In this document: in pieces, positions 1 through 8,439 of the stretch | Layout: the number at the start of each line of letters is the position of its first letter | How positions within the stretch are numbered: position 1 is the stretch's first letter | NCBI GenBank assembly: GCA_016930875.1 | Contig: JAFGFW010000191.1 | Coordinates: 1 to 53,519, forward strand | Reading direction: 5' to 3' | Source: Deltaproteobacteria bacterium | GTDB lineage: Bacteria; Desulfobacterota; Desulfobacteria; Desulfobacterales; C00003060 | Length of the DNA stretch: 53,519 bases | Notes under the pieces: model-generated | Database searches by the model: none | What the model saw: only the letters and a program-made list of their open reading frames with translations | Told to the model about the DNA's origin: nothing | Translations under genes and position numbers: made by a program

Positions 1-1
1 C

Positions 2-364
2 AACTATTGGATGTACGTAGGTCTGATGATGATCGGCTTTTATGCCATGATGGCAAAGAGGAACTTGATAAAGAAGATCATCGGCATGAACATCTTTCAG
101 TCAGCCATCATATTTTTCTACATCTCCACATCCGTCAAGAAGGGTGCGACCGTCCCCATTCTGGAGCATGCCCACGGAGGCCACGGGCACCATGCCGTTG
201 ATGTTATGCAATATGCCAACCCATTGCCCCATGTGCTCATGCTTACAGCCATTGTAGTGATGGTAGCCACACTGGGAGTGGCACTGGCTGTGGCCATCAT
301 GATTTACAGGAGATATCATACATTAGAGGAAGACGAGATCATTATGAGCATAAGAAGAGGTTGA
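2..364 (+). CDS. MrpC/NuoK-like subunit, 5' end cut by window
   Basis: This is a small hydrophobic subunit of the MrpC/MnhC (NuoK-like) family, a membrane subunit of cation/proton antiporters and of complex-I-like respiratory modules. The open frame runs into the left edge; a Met at base 11 is inside the first membrane helix, so the true start is probably upstream. Visible are a helix followed by a K-R-N-L-I-K-K-I-I-G loop typical of the family, a second helix, a His/Gly-rich loop (GHGHH) and a third helix, then a charged C-terminal tail. It ends 4 bases before the MrpD-like gene, so the two are surely one operon. The His-rich loop is not a usual family feature. NuoK proper is an alternative, but the MrpD-like neighbour favours MrpC. 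Confidence 0.8.
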   Translation, partial: NYWMYVGLMMIGFYAMMAKRNLIKKIIGMNIFQSAIIFFYISTSVKKGATVPILEHAHGGHGHHAVDVMQYANPLPHVLMLTAIVVMVATLGVALAVAIMIYRRYHTLEEDEIIMSIRRG

Positions 365-368
365 GAAG

Positions 369-1865
369 ATGATAGCACAGATCCCGATCCTGATTGTTGT
401 AATCCCGCTGATATCCTCTATGTTGTGCCCCCTTATCGGACTGTGGAGGAAAGGCCTATGCTATTTTTGGGCCGTTTTCGTCCTTGCGTTATCTGCGCTG
501 GCATCCATGAGTACGCTGCTTAGGGTGATAGAGAGCGGTACCATCCACTATCGTCTGGGAGGCTGGGCGCCTCCCTTCGGGATTGAGTATGTTGTTGATC
601 AACTGAATGCCATGATGCTGGTTATCGTGTCTGTCATCAGCCTGATGGTTGCCATCTATTCCAAGCGGAGTGTCGAACAGGAATTGCCAGAAAGAACCGT
701 TTACTTTTACACCGTTTTTTTACTCCAGGTGACGGGTTTCTTAGGCATCGTCATAACCGGTGACCTGTTTAACCTTTATGTGTTTTTGGAGATCGGCTCC
801 CTGGCCGGCTATGCCCTGATCGCCGTCGGCGAGGATGGCGCGCCCCTGGCCACTTTTAGATACATCGTTATGGGAACCATCGGCGCCTGTTTCTATCTAC
901 TAGGCGTCGGCTATATCTACATATCGACCGGTTCTCTTAATATGGCGGATGTTCAGCAAATACTGCCGCGCCTGTATGATTCAAAGGTTGTCCTTACAGC
1001 CGTTGCGTTCCTTCTTGCAGGGTTGGCGGTCAAGATGGCCCTTTTCCCTGTCCATGTGTGGCTGCCAGATGCCTATACAAAGGCCCCTTCAGTTGCCAGC
1101 GCCCTGATTGCTCCCCTGATGACCAAAATATCGCTCTATGTCATGATCCGGGTGCTTTTTACCGTGTTTAAGCCTCACTTGTCCGTGGAGCTGCTTCCGG
1201 TTACCGACATAATGGCCTGGGCAGGTGTCATTGCCATATTAGGGGGCGCTATAATGGCCCTTGCCCAGACTGATTTCAAAAGGATGCTCTGTTACGTCGT
1301 TGTGGCAGAGGTTGGCTATATTGTTGGCGGTGTAGGATTGGCTAACACGATAGCGATGCAGGGAGCGATCCTCCACATCCTCAATGACGCGGTTATGACG
1401 GTTGGGCTCTTTACTGTTGCCGGCATTATAGCATACAAAATGAGAAGTCATAACCTATCTGATTTTAAAGGCCTTTTTAGAAAGATGCCCTTCACCATGG
1501 CTGCTTTTGTGGTTGGCGCTTTGTCCATCATTGGGGTCCCTCCCACGTGCGGCTTTTTTAGCAAGTGGTACCTTATCCAGGGGGCCGTGATAGCTGAGCA
1601 TTGGGCGTTTCTGGCGGCATTGCTTTTATCCAGTCTCATTAGTATGATTCTTTTTTTTCGGGTTATTGAAATTGCATACGACTTCCATGCCTCTCACGGA
1701 CACGAAGGGCACACACATGGTACCGGCCACGCTCAGATAATAGACGAGGCCCCTCTGAGCATGTTAATCCCAACGATTGCCATTGCCCTAGGTATTATCT
1801 TAATCGGTCTTTATAATCAGGCGATTTTGTCCAATATTATCGCATCTGCTGTGCCAAAGTTATGA
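369..1865 (+). CDS. MrpD/NuoN-like proton-translocating membrane subunit
   Basis: A 498-residue polytopic membrane protein of the proton-conducting transporter family (MrpD, NuoN, NuoM, HyfB). The hallmark region is present: the TM5 segment GDLFNLYVFLEIGSLAGYAL with its conserved Glu, the VKMALFPVHVWLPDAYTKAP helix with the conserved Lys, and the ALAQTDFKRMLCY segment. It is expected to move protons or Na+ across the cytoplasmic membrane, either in an Mrp antiporter or in a complex-I/hydrogenase-like assembly. Length and the GDLFNLYVF signature fit MrpD best. A His-rich stretch (HASHGHEGHTHGTGH) lies in a loop near the C-terminus and echoes the one in the preceding subunit. No further Mrp genes follow within the window; the operon seems to end here. 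Confidence 0.88.
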   Translation: MIAQIPILIVVIPLISSMLCPLIGLWRKGLCYFWAVFVLALSALASMSTLLRVIESGTIHYRLGGWAPPFGIEYVVDQLNAMMLVIVSVISLMVAIYSKRSVEQELPERTVYFYTVFLLQVTGFLGIVITGDLFNLYVFLEIGSLAGYALIAVGEDGAPLATFRYIVMGTIGACFYLLGVGYIYISTGSLNMADVQQILPRLYDSKVVLTAVAFLLAGLAVKMALFPVHVWLPDAYTKAPSVASALIAPLMTKISLYVMIRVLFTVFKPHLSVELLPVTDIMAWAGVIAILGGAIMALAQTDFKRMLCYVVVAEVGYIVGGVGLANTIAMQGAILHILNDAVMTVGLFTVAGIIAYKMRSHNLSDFKGLFRKMPFTMAAFVVGALSIIGVPPTCGFFSKWYLIQGAVIAEHWAFLAALLLSSLISMILFFRVIEIAYDFHASHGHEGHTHGTGHAQIIDEAPLSMLIPTIAIALGIILIGLYNQAILSNIIASAVPKL

Positions 1866-2170
1866 GCTGCTCTGTAATCCTGATATATGAGGTAATAGTT
1901 GGGGGGGCAAGGGAACCCCCTGGACGAAGGCATGCCGCCATTTCCATCCCCCTCCGCCAAACCCTCACACTTCAGGCTAGCACTTACCCATGTCTTCCGC
2001 CCCCGGCCCCTCATACAAGGAGAAAGGAAGTATTGATCAGGGCAATCGAATTACACCTTGACTTGATTCTTAGGTGATTCTGATGATAAAAGTAGGAAGT
2101 GAACTGGGTGCTGCGTTAGAAAACCGGCGGGAAACTTAAGAAAAAGACCACAGGGAGATATCAAGAATAA
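1866..2170. other. Intergenic region, no supported gene
   Basis: About 305 bases between the MrpD-like gene and the receiver-kinase gene. A short open frame from 1862 has no recognisable protein features and no good ribosome site, so I leave it out. A G-run followed within a few bases by a C-run (about 1902-1922) could form a short hairpin and may help terminate the upstream operon, but no T-run follows. A purine-rich CAGGGAGA sequence at 2151-2158 is the likely ribosome site for the next gene. Confidence 0.4.
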
Positions 2171-3757
2171 ATGTCTAAACTCCTGCTCATAGATGATGAG
2201 GAGTCCATAAGAAAGGTCTTGGGCCTCTACTTGCGCAGCAAGGGTTATGAAGTCATCACGGCAGCGGATGGCCCAAAAGGGATAGATTTATTCCTGCAAG
2301 AAAGGCCTCCTATCGTGTTAACCGATATGAAGATGCCCGGCATGGATGGGATTGAGGTGTTAAGAAGGATAAAAGAGGCCAGCCCTGAAACCGAAGTCAT
2401 CGTCATTACGGGGCATGGGGATATGGACCTGGCGATTCAATCCCTCAAACTTAATGCCTCCGATTTTGTCACCAAACCTGTTGGAGATGAGGTCATATCG
2501 GTTGCCCTGAGACGGGCGCAGGAAAGGCTGGATACGCGGAGGCTGCTCAAGGAATACACGGATAATTTGGAGCTTATGGTCAAGGACGCGACAGAGGAGT
2601 TGAGGAAGGCCCACGACTTCCAAAAAAACCTCATCCAGAATTCCATTTACGGGATCATAGCAGCGGGAAGCGGCGGGACCATTGTCGTCTTCAATCGAGG
2701 GACTGAGGATCTGCTGGACTATGCGGCAGACGACGTTGTCGGCAAGATGCATATTGACAGCCTATACCCCCCTGGTGTTGGTGAAACGGTGCGTCAAACA
2801 CTTTATGGCGAAGCCTGTGGAGGCAAACACAGACTTGTGGGTTATGAGAATGTCATTGTTTCAAAAAAGGGCGAACAAATCCCTGTGCGGATATCAGGGG
2901 CCACCCTTTTTGAAGACGGTGCGGCCACGGGCGTTGTGTATTTCTTCCAGGATTTACGGGAAATCAAGAGACTCCAGAATGAATTGATACAAAGCGAAAG
3001 GTTGTCCGCCATTGGGCAAGCCGTCGCAGGCATGGCCCATTATACCAAGAATATCTTGAATGGGCTCCAGGGTGGCGTTTACATCGTTAACACGAGTTTA
3101 AAGAAAAACAAGCCGGACCTTTTGCACAAGGGCTGGAGCATGGTCGAGAACAATGTTGGTAGAATTTCTGACCTGGTGATGAATATGCTCATTTACTCCA
3201 AGGAACGTGAGCCCGATTACGTGAGCTGCTCCCCGAATGATATTGCTCAAGAAGTCTATGATCTTATGTATCAGACCCTTGAAGCCAGGTGGGCGAAGTT
3301 ACGTGACGTTATGAAAGAAAAGGCTCCGCAGCCTAAGGTGAAGCTAGTCAAGGATTTTGCTTTTTCTATTAATGAGTGTTTTCTTGACCCTACCGGGCTC
3401 CACCGATGTCTCCTTAATCTGGTCACCAATGCCATTGATGCCTGTACCGCCGAACGCCATGAGGGCAAGGAGTTCTTTGTAGTCATAAGGACCCGCAAGG
3501 AAGACGGTGGCATCAGATTCGAAATCGCGGATAATGGTGTGGGTATGACCCAGGAGATTCAGGAGAGTCTCTTTGAGGATTTCTTTTCAACCAAGGGCCC
3601 CAAAGGCACCGGCCTTGGGCTGCTTGTGACCAGAAAGATCGTTGATGAGCACGGTGGGACCATTACTTTTGATTCAACTCCAGGTGAGGGCACAACTTTT
3701 ATTATGCGTTTTCCGTGCGGAAAAGCAAGTTCAAATAGGACAGAGCGAGCGGGATAA
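2171..3757 (+). CDS. Receiver-PAS-histidine kinase (response-regulator-first hybrid)
   Basis: A 528-residue soluble signalling protein with the receiver at the N-terminus. The receiver (1-120) has the acidic pair D8/D9, phospho-acceptor D52 (TDMKMPG) and K102. A coiled linker (about 120-150) leads to a PAS domain (about 155-265). The dimerisation helix has H290 in the unusual sequence GMAHYTKNILNGL rather than the usual AHEINNPL. The ATPase domain has an N box (NLVTNAIDAC), G1 box (DNGVGM) and G2 box (TGLGL). No membrane segment is present, so it probably takes its input by phosphotransfer onto the receiver from another kinase, perhaps the one at 4910. A lone receiver follows about 200 bases downstream. 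The specific signal is unknown. Confidence 0.88.
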   Translation: MSKLLLIDDEESIRKVLGLYLRSKGYEVITAADGPKGIDLFLQERPPIVLTDMKMPGMDGIEVLRRIKEASPETEVIVITGHGDMDLAIQSLKLNASDFVTKPVGDEVISVALRRAQERLDTRRLLKEYTDNLELMVKDATEELRKAHDFQKNLIQNSIYGIIAAGSGGTIVVFNRGTEDLLDYAADDVVGKMHIDSLYPPGVGETVRQTLYGEACGGKHRLVGYENVIVSKKGEQIPVRISGATLFEDGAATGVVYFFQDLREIKRLQNELIQSERLSAIGQAVAGMAHYTKNILNGLQGGVYIVNTSLKKNKPDLLHKGWSMVENNVGRISDLVMNMLIYSKEREPDYVSCSPNDIAQEVYDLMYQTLEARWAKLRDVMKEKAPQPKVKLVKDFAFSINECFLDPTGLHRCLLNLVTNAIDACTAERHEGKEFFVVIRTRKEDGGIRFEIADNGVGMTQEIQESLFEDFFSTKGPKGTGLGLLVTRKIVDEHGGTITFDSTPGEGTTFIMRFPCGKASSNRTERAG

Positions 3758-3797
3758 CGGGAAACCTCAAGTCAACATAAGTATTCAATGGCGGCTC

Positions 3798-3874
3798 TTG
3801 TCACTTCGAGCGGAGCGAGAAGGCTTGCGTGAAAGAGTCCCTTCTCAAGATTTATCCCTTCGGTCGAAACGACA
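3798..3874. repeat. Dispersed palindromic repeat (TTCGAGCGAAGCGAG type)
   Basis: An imperfect inverted repeat: TTGTCACTTCGAGCGGAGCGAG at the left and CCTTCGGTCGAAACGACA at the right. A cleaner copy of the same family is at 14621-14700. These are intergenic hairpin-forming repeats; the copy here separates the hybrid kinase from the lone receiver and may act as an attenuator between them. Confidence 0.7.
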
Positions 3875-3961
3875 TGGGACGAACGGGTGCGGGTCTTTAC
3901 CAAAAGGCATATCCGAAAGAGTCCGGATAACAACGTGAAAAACGGAAAGGAGGGGGCTGTC

Positions 3962-4345
3962 ATGGAAAAAAAGATTCTTATCGTAGATGACGAAGTCGAG
4001 CACATAGATTTTGCATCCACCATATTGGAAGAAAGCGGTTATGCACCGATAGTCGCTATGGATGGCAAGGAAGGCATGGAGAAGGTCAAGGCCGAAAAAC
4101 CGGATCTCATTCTCCTGGACATACTGATGCCGGAACGGGGCGGGATTGGAATGTATCAGGAACTCAAGCATGACGAGGAGACCAAGGACATTCCAGTCAT
4201 CATTGTTACGGGCATTGCCAGAGGCGGGCGTTTCGACGACCTCATTGTGCGGCAGAAGCAAGACCTCCCGGCCCCTGATGGATATATCGAAAAGCCGATG
4301 AATGCAGACGTCATGCTCAAGATGGTCAGTGATTTGTTATCGTAG
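3962..4345 (+). CDS. Single-domain response regulator
   Basis: A 127-residue stand-alone receiver domain without an output domain. Acidic residues D9/D10, phospho-acceptor D53 (LLDILMPERGG) and the late lysine in YIEKPM are present. I chose the ATG at 3962 because a strong ribosome site (AAAGGAGGGGG) ends about 8 bases upstream; an in-frame ATG at 3887 would add 25 residues that do not look like receiver sequence. The loop after the MP motif and the stretch GIARGGRFDDLIVRQ before the last strand are longer than usual. It probably acts as a phosphate shuttle or sink between the kinases at 2171 and 4910, which is inference from position only. Confidence 0.87.
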   Translation: MEKKILIVDDEVEHIDFASTILEESGYAPIVAMDGKEGMEKVKAEKPDLILLDILMPERGGIGMYQELKHDEETKDIPVIIVTGIARGGRFDDLIVRQKQDLPAPDGYIEKPMNADVMLKMVSDLLS

Positions 4346-4470
4346 ATAAGGGCTCTTTATTGTAAGAGTTGGGGACACGGTTGGCTTTTGCTGAGCTGAT
4401 TGTCTATTGATAACAAGATGTCGTCCGAGTCTGTCATATGAATACCGGTCAGACCCGATTGGAGGTCACC

Positions 4471-4905
4471 ATGAAATGGTTGATAATCACAACGACTACC
4501 GGGCTCCTTACCCTTTGTCTGTTTGTCCTTTCGGCACTCCATGTTTCGGCTGACAAGGAAAAGGCAACTTATGTAGGAATGGAAAAGTGCAAGGAATGTC
4601 ATCCAGAGCACGTAGAGAGTTATTACTCTTGGAAGTACTCAAAGAATTTCCGGGTCATAAAGATGAGGAAAAAAGATGATGACCCTAATTGTGTTCCCTG
4701 TCATACCACAGGATATGGAGAACCGGGAGGATTTGTCACTATCAGCGAGACCCCGGGCATGGTGAATAAACAATGTGAAAGCTGTCATGGCCCGGCCAGC
4801 CTTCACCTCAAGGCTCCGACCAAGCGCGAACATCAGGAGACACTGAGCATTCCACAGAATGTCTGTACAGTGTGTCACAGCGGCCACAAGCATCCGGGGT
4901 ACTGA
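4471..4905 (+). CDS. Secreted tetraheme cytochrome c
   Basis: A 144-residue protein with a signal peptide (basic MK start, hydrophobic core to about residue 25, cleavage near VSA) and four CXXCH heme motifs in order: CKECH, CVPCH, CESCH and CTVCH. It should be a periplasmic tetraheme cytochrome of the cytochrome c554/multiheme type that carries electrons. The ATG at 4471 follows GGAGGT at 4461-4466; an upstream in-frame ATG at 4438 is less likely. Its stop lies 4 bases before the next gene, whose sensor domain also has a heme motif, so the pair may be functionally linked: cytochrome as redox partner, kinase as redox sensor. That link is inference. Confidence 0.88.
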   Translation: MKWLIITTTTGLLTLCLFVLSALHVSADKEKATYVGMEKCKECHPEHVESYYSWKYSKNFRVIKMRKKDDDPNCVPCHTTGYGEPGGFVTISETPGMVNKQCESCHGPASLHLKAPTKREHQETLSIPQNVCTVCHSGHKHPGY

Positions 4906-4909
4906 TAAA

Positions 4910-6982
4910 ATGGGTCTTGCCCCGTCATTCCTAGACAACTTCCGAGCCAGACTACGCATACCCAGCCTGACGCTCAAGCTGATATTAGGCATGAGCGTCA
5001 TTTTCATTGTATTCATAGGCGTCTTTACTTATTTTGATATGGTGACACGAACAAAGTTTCATTACAGCAACCACGAGGAACGAGCCTATGAGATCAGTAA
5101 TATGGTTATGAGAAGTATTGAGTATCCTATGCTCGATGGAGAGATGGAGGTCGTCCAGGCTATCCTGGAAAGCTTGAACAGACTGAGGGATGTGACAGTA
5201 GCAAATCTTTGCGATACTGAAGGCACTATCAAGTATAGTGGATTGCCAGCGAACATAGGCGGGGTCGACAGTTCAGAAGCCACAAAGAGGGCGTTACGCA
5301 ACAGTGTTTTGGTAAAGGGCCTGGAGATGTTGGGAGAAAAAAAGATACTCCAACATGCCATGCCAATCCGCAATGAGAAAACCTGTCATAAGTGCCATGG
5401 TGCTGAAGAACAAATATTGGGGATTTTGTCCGTGGGAATTAACTGGACGCCTATAGAGCAAAGGATAGCAGCGCTCAGGGACAAGGAGATTACCCTGGCC
5501 GCAATTTCTCTTGTGGTTGTGGGTTTTTTCTTGAGCCTATTCCTGTCCAAATACATTACGCGACCCCTCTCTACGCTGACGCGTCTAGCCGATGAAATCA
5601 GCCGGGGAAGACCCGGGTTTGAATTTGGCAGAACGGTCAAATGCTGGGAGGTGGAGAAATGTGATAAAACCGACTGCCCAGCCCATGGGAATACGGAAAG
5701 GCTGTGTTGGTACGTGGGCGGGACCCTCTGTCACGGTCAGCCGTCAGGGAAATTTCCCGAAAAGCTGGACGAGTGTCGCAAATGCAAGGTGTATAAAATG
5801 CATGTGGGTGACGAGATGGTCCACTTGGCGGATTCATTCAAGGAAATGCTCAGCAAATTGAAGGTCTCTGACGAAGAGCTGAGACGCTCTGAAGCAAAAT
5901 ACAGGCGTCTGTTTGACAGCGATCCAAACCCCATTTTTATCTTGGATCGTCAAACACTTAGCATTCTGGATGCCAACGCAAGGGCTGAGAGCCAATATGG
6001 CTATTCCAAAGAAGAGCTTCTGAAGCTTTCTTTCAAGGATTTGGGATATGAAGCAGATGCACGGGAAATTATGTTGAGTTTCAGAGATGTCACGGATCAT
6101 CGATCTATTGTGTTTTCCAAGAAGCAACATCGCAGAAAAGATGGGGGGCTTTTTTATACCAGCATTCACGTATGTGGCGCGCGATACATGAAAAAAAACG
6201 CTCTGATTGCTACAACAACCGATGTCACAGAGAGCGTGCAGAAAGAGACTCAGTTGATTCAGGCCGGTAAACTGGCAACTTTGGGAGAAATGGCCGCAGG
6301 CATTGCCCACGAATTGAATCAGCCGCTCAATGTCATGAAGATAGGCAGTGACTTTCTCACAGAGATGCTAAAGACGGGCAAAGCGATCAGTGATGAAGAA
6401 TTAAACACTGTGGCTGGAGAAATCAGGGCCCAGGTGGCAAGAGCATCTGTCATTATACATCATATGCGGGAGTTTGCCAGGGTAGCGGACGTCAGCAGCT
6501 ATAAACTTGATATCAATGAACCCATCAGAGACGTTTTTAAGATATTGGGTCAACAGTTAAGGCTGCATCAAATAGACTTAGAACTGGATTTGGGGGAAGA
6601 CTTGCCTCCGATCATGGCAGATCATAATAAATTAGAACAGGTTTTCATAAACCTCGTGACAAATGCCAGGGATGCCATGGAAGAGAGAACGTCCGGCGCA
6701 ACCAGGTTATTAAGAATAAGATCTTTTGTAGATAATGACGATGTCGCAGTAACCGTATCCGATACCGGGGCCGGCATTTCAGAAGACATCATAGATAGGG
6801 TATTTGAACCCTTTTTCACCACAAAAGGCGTCGGCAAAGGCACCGGACTTGGGCTTTCCATTAGCTATAGCATCATCAAAGACTGTGGTGGGACCATAAG
6901 GATGGAAAGTGAAGCAGGTCTTGGAACAAAGTTCGAACTACGGTTTCCTGCAGGTGCGGGGAATGCTCAAGACAATCCATAA
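4910..6982 (+). CDS. Membrane sensor kinase with heme-binding periplasmic domain and two-CW module
   Basis: A 690-residue kinase. Domains in order: TM1 (about 22-45); a periplasmic sensor (46-195) ending with a covalent heme motif C159-H-K-C162-H163; TM2 (about 195-213); HAMP (213-235); a cysteine-rich two-CW module with C245, C251, C256, C266, C274, C289 and C292, beginning CWEVEKC and containing LCWYVGGTLC; PAS (325-440); dimerisation helix with H467 (GIAHELNQPLNVM); and an ATPase domain (NLVTNARDAM, DTGAGI, GTGLGL). The heme motif suggests redox or gas sensing in the periplasm, and the Cys module a cytoplasmic metal or redox site. I start at 4910, just after the cytochrome stop, though no strong ribosome site is visible. 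The partner is probably the lone receiver at 3962. Confidence 0.87.
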   Translation: MGLAPSFLDNFRARLRIPSLTLKLILGMSVIFIVFIGVFTYFDMVTRTKFHYSNHEERAYEISNMVMRSIEYPMLDGEMEVVQAILESLNRLRDVTVANLCDTEGTIKYSGLPANIGGVDSSEATKRALRNSVLVKGLEMLGEKKILQHAMPIRNEKTCHKCHGAEEQILGILSVGINWTPIEQRIAALRDKEITLAAISLVVVGFFLSLFLSKYITRPLSTLTRLADEISRGRPGFEFGRTVKCWEVEKCDKTDCPAHGNTERLCWYVGGTLCHGQPSGKFPEKLDECRKCKVYKMHVGDEMVHLADSFKEMLSKLKVSDEELRRSEAKYRRLFDSDPNPIFILDRQTLSILDANARAESQYGYSKEELLKLSFKDLGYEADAREIMLSFRDVTDHRSIVFSKKQHRRKDGGLFYTSIHVCGARYMKKNALIATTTDVTESVQKETQLIQAGKLATLGEMAAGIAHELNQPLNVMKIGSDFLTEMLKTGKAISDEELNTVAGEIRAQVARASVIIHHMREFARVADVSSYKLDINEPIRDVFKILGQQLRLHQIDLELDLGEDLPPIMADHNKLEQVFINLVTNARDAMEERTSGATRLLRIRSFVDNDDVAVTVSDTGAGISEDIIDRVFEPFFTTKGVGKGTGLGLSISYSIIKDCGGTIRMESEAGLGTKFELRFPAGAGNAQDNP

Positions 6983-7091
6983 TGCTCTCGCCAGCCAGAA
7001 AAACTCATTGCCGCAAAAGAAACCACGCCCAGAGCTTGGCCTTAACCTGTCTCGCAAAAGGGTGCGCAGCGCGCATCACATCAATCCTTAG

Positions 7092-7262
7092 CCAACGTCA
7101 TTGACTTCATGGGCGGAATCCGTTAGAGAAAAGATAACGAAAGCCGTTGAAGTGGCGATCAGTGACACCGGCAAACGCATTCACAAGAAGGCCGTAACAT
7201 CTCAAAAAGTCCGGGTGCTGCTCCGGGCGAGGGGCCCTTTTTTCAAAGGCGATATCAACTAA
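7092..7262 (+). pseudogene. Possible remnant of a histidine-kinase ATPase domain
   Basis: The 411-base gap between two kinase regions has no intact gene. One frame, open from 7092 to a TAA at 7260, encodes VEVAISDTGKRIHKKAV, which resembles the G1 box and flank of HATPase domains (V-x-V-x-I-S-D-T-G-x-G-I). The preceding N box and following G2 box are missing. I read it as a decayed fragment of a kinase gene, but the match is short and could be chance. Nothing else recognisable is seen between 6983 and 7393. Confidence 0.3.
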
Positions 7263-7417
7263 AGATTTTGGGCTGCGTTATCGGTCGGAATCATCGACAA
7301 CGTGCTATTTTTGCATCTTGCTCGGATTTGCCCTCTGGTCTTGCCAAAATCATGATCATAGATACGTGAATCTTTGCTTATCGATATAGAAGAATGTGTA
7401 GGAGTCGCGGGACGGTG

Positions 7418-8410
7418 ATGTTTATGGAAGTTGATCATACTATGGATCAAGAGGAAAAAGACGTCCTAAAGAATCTTATCGTCTATTTAGGCTGCATAGT
7501 ACCCCATCTCCAGGAAGTGAAGCTTAATAAGCTGATTTACGTCGCCCATCTATACCATTATTCAAATTATGGCCTGCTTCTAACCAAGACTCCATTTCTT
7601 AATTTTAGTCATGGTCCCCATGCTCCGGCGATTAGATCCGTCATAAACGAGCAACTTGAAAGCAATGCCATGCGCTTGGAGATATCCCGTAGCGAGACAG
7701 AACCACCATATTCAAACCCTTGTATAATTATTAAGTCCTGTATAAGGAAAGATGAAAGGCTATCTAATCAATGTTTGAATACTATGAAAGAAGTCGTCGA
7801 AGATTGGGGAGACAAGATTTTCACAGAGATACTTGATTATGCCACTAGAACGATTCCTTTCATTTCGACTGGATATAGAGAGCCCATCGATCTGACGAGT
7901 ATCCAGCCATCGCAGAGTCTCAAGTGCGCCTTGACGTTGCCAGAGAGAGTCAGTCTCCACAAGTTTATTAAGACCCCTGAAGAGGCGGTTGGTAAAGCTG
8001 GCGGCTGTAACAGCCAAGCCTGCTCAGTGTCTGTTAATGAAGCAGCAGAGATATATCTTGCTTTGTGCGGTGATCTTCCGGAGAAAATCCCTTCCAAAGA
8101 ACACCTTGGATTCAACGCCCAGGCGGTCCTGGATGCATTCGGCAATGCGTGTGACAAGAATGAAGACGGCACGGAGAACCATCTAACCGATACTGACAGT
8201 GCGGCACAACTGGCACACTCTCTGATAAATCCTGCGGGTTTCAGGTATCATAATAATTCAGTGGCCTTAAGGATCGGGATGCTCTTACTGAAAAGGCGTG
8301 GTTATTCTTTTGACAGGAACTTTGTGGAGGAAAATTCCCCGGCGGTGCATGATTATGAATCCCTAAGGGATTGGTTTGGCAGGGCAAGCTCAAGGCTTGC
8401 CACCGGGTGA
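7418..8410 (+). CDS. Panacea (DUF4065/SocA-like) protein with degenerate Doc/Fic-like C-terminus
   Basis: A 330-residue protein. Residues 16-150 look like the Panacea/DUF4065 antitoxin domain: VKLNKLIYVAHLYHYSNYG followed by FxxxxHGPHAPAI, which fits the family pattern K-L-x-K-L-x-Y-x-A ... YG ... GP-x-x-P. Residues about 205-325 resemble a Doc/Fic fold: helical VLDAFGNA, then a stretch where the family motif HPFxDGNKRTA would fall but AGFRYHNNSVA is found (273-283), followed by a Doc-like LLLKRRGYSF. The catalytic His is Ala, and Asp and Gly are also changed, so AMPylation or kinase activity is unlikely. Panacea domains are known as neutralising modules of toxin-antitoxin pairs. Starts at 7394, 7418 and 7442 are possible; AGGAG at 7400-7404 favours 7418. 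No separate toxin gene is adjacent. Confidence 0.6.
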   Translation: MFMEVDHTMDQEEKDVLKNLIVYLGCIVPHLQEVKLNKLIYVAHLYHYSNYGLLLTKTPFLNFSHGPHAPAIRSVINEQLESNAMRLEISRSETEPPYSNPCIIIKSCIRKDERLSNQCLNTMKEVVEDWGDKIFTEILDYATRTIPFISTGYREPIDLTSIQPSQSLKCALTLPERVSLHKFIKTPEEAVGKAGGCNSQACSVSVNEAAEIYLALCGDLPEKIPSKEHLGFNAQAVLDAFGNACDKNEDGTENHLTDTDSAAQLAHSLINPAGFRYHNNSVALRIGMLLLKRRGYSFDRNFVEENSPAVHDYESLRDWFGRASSRLATG

Positions 8411-8439
8411 GAGAAAGCAGGATTCGGCAACCTCAGGAA

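Noticed and set aside
1862-2077. 71-codon open frame after the MrpD-like gene
   Set aside because: Low-complexity translation with no ribosome site and no similarity I can recognise.
4380-4395. Possible sigma54 promoter TGGCTTTTGCTGAGCT before the cytochrome gene
   Set aside because: GG and GC spacing fits, but the -12 box reads GAGCT instead of TTGCW and -24 is TGGCTT; too weak without other support.
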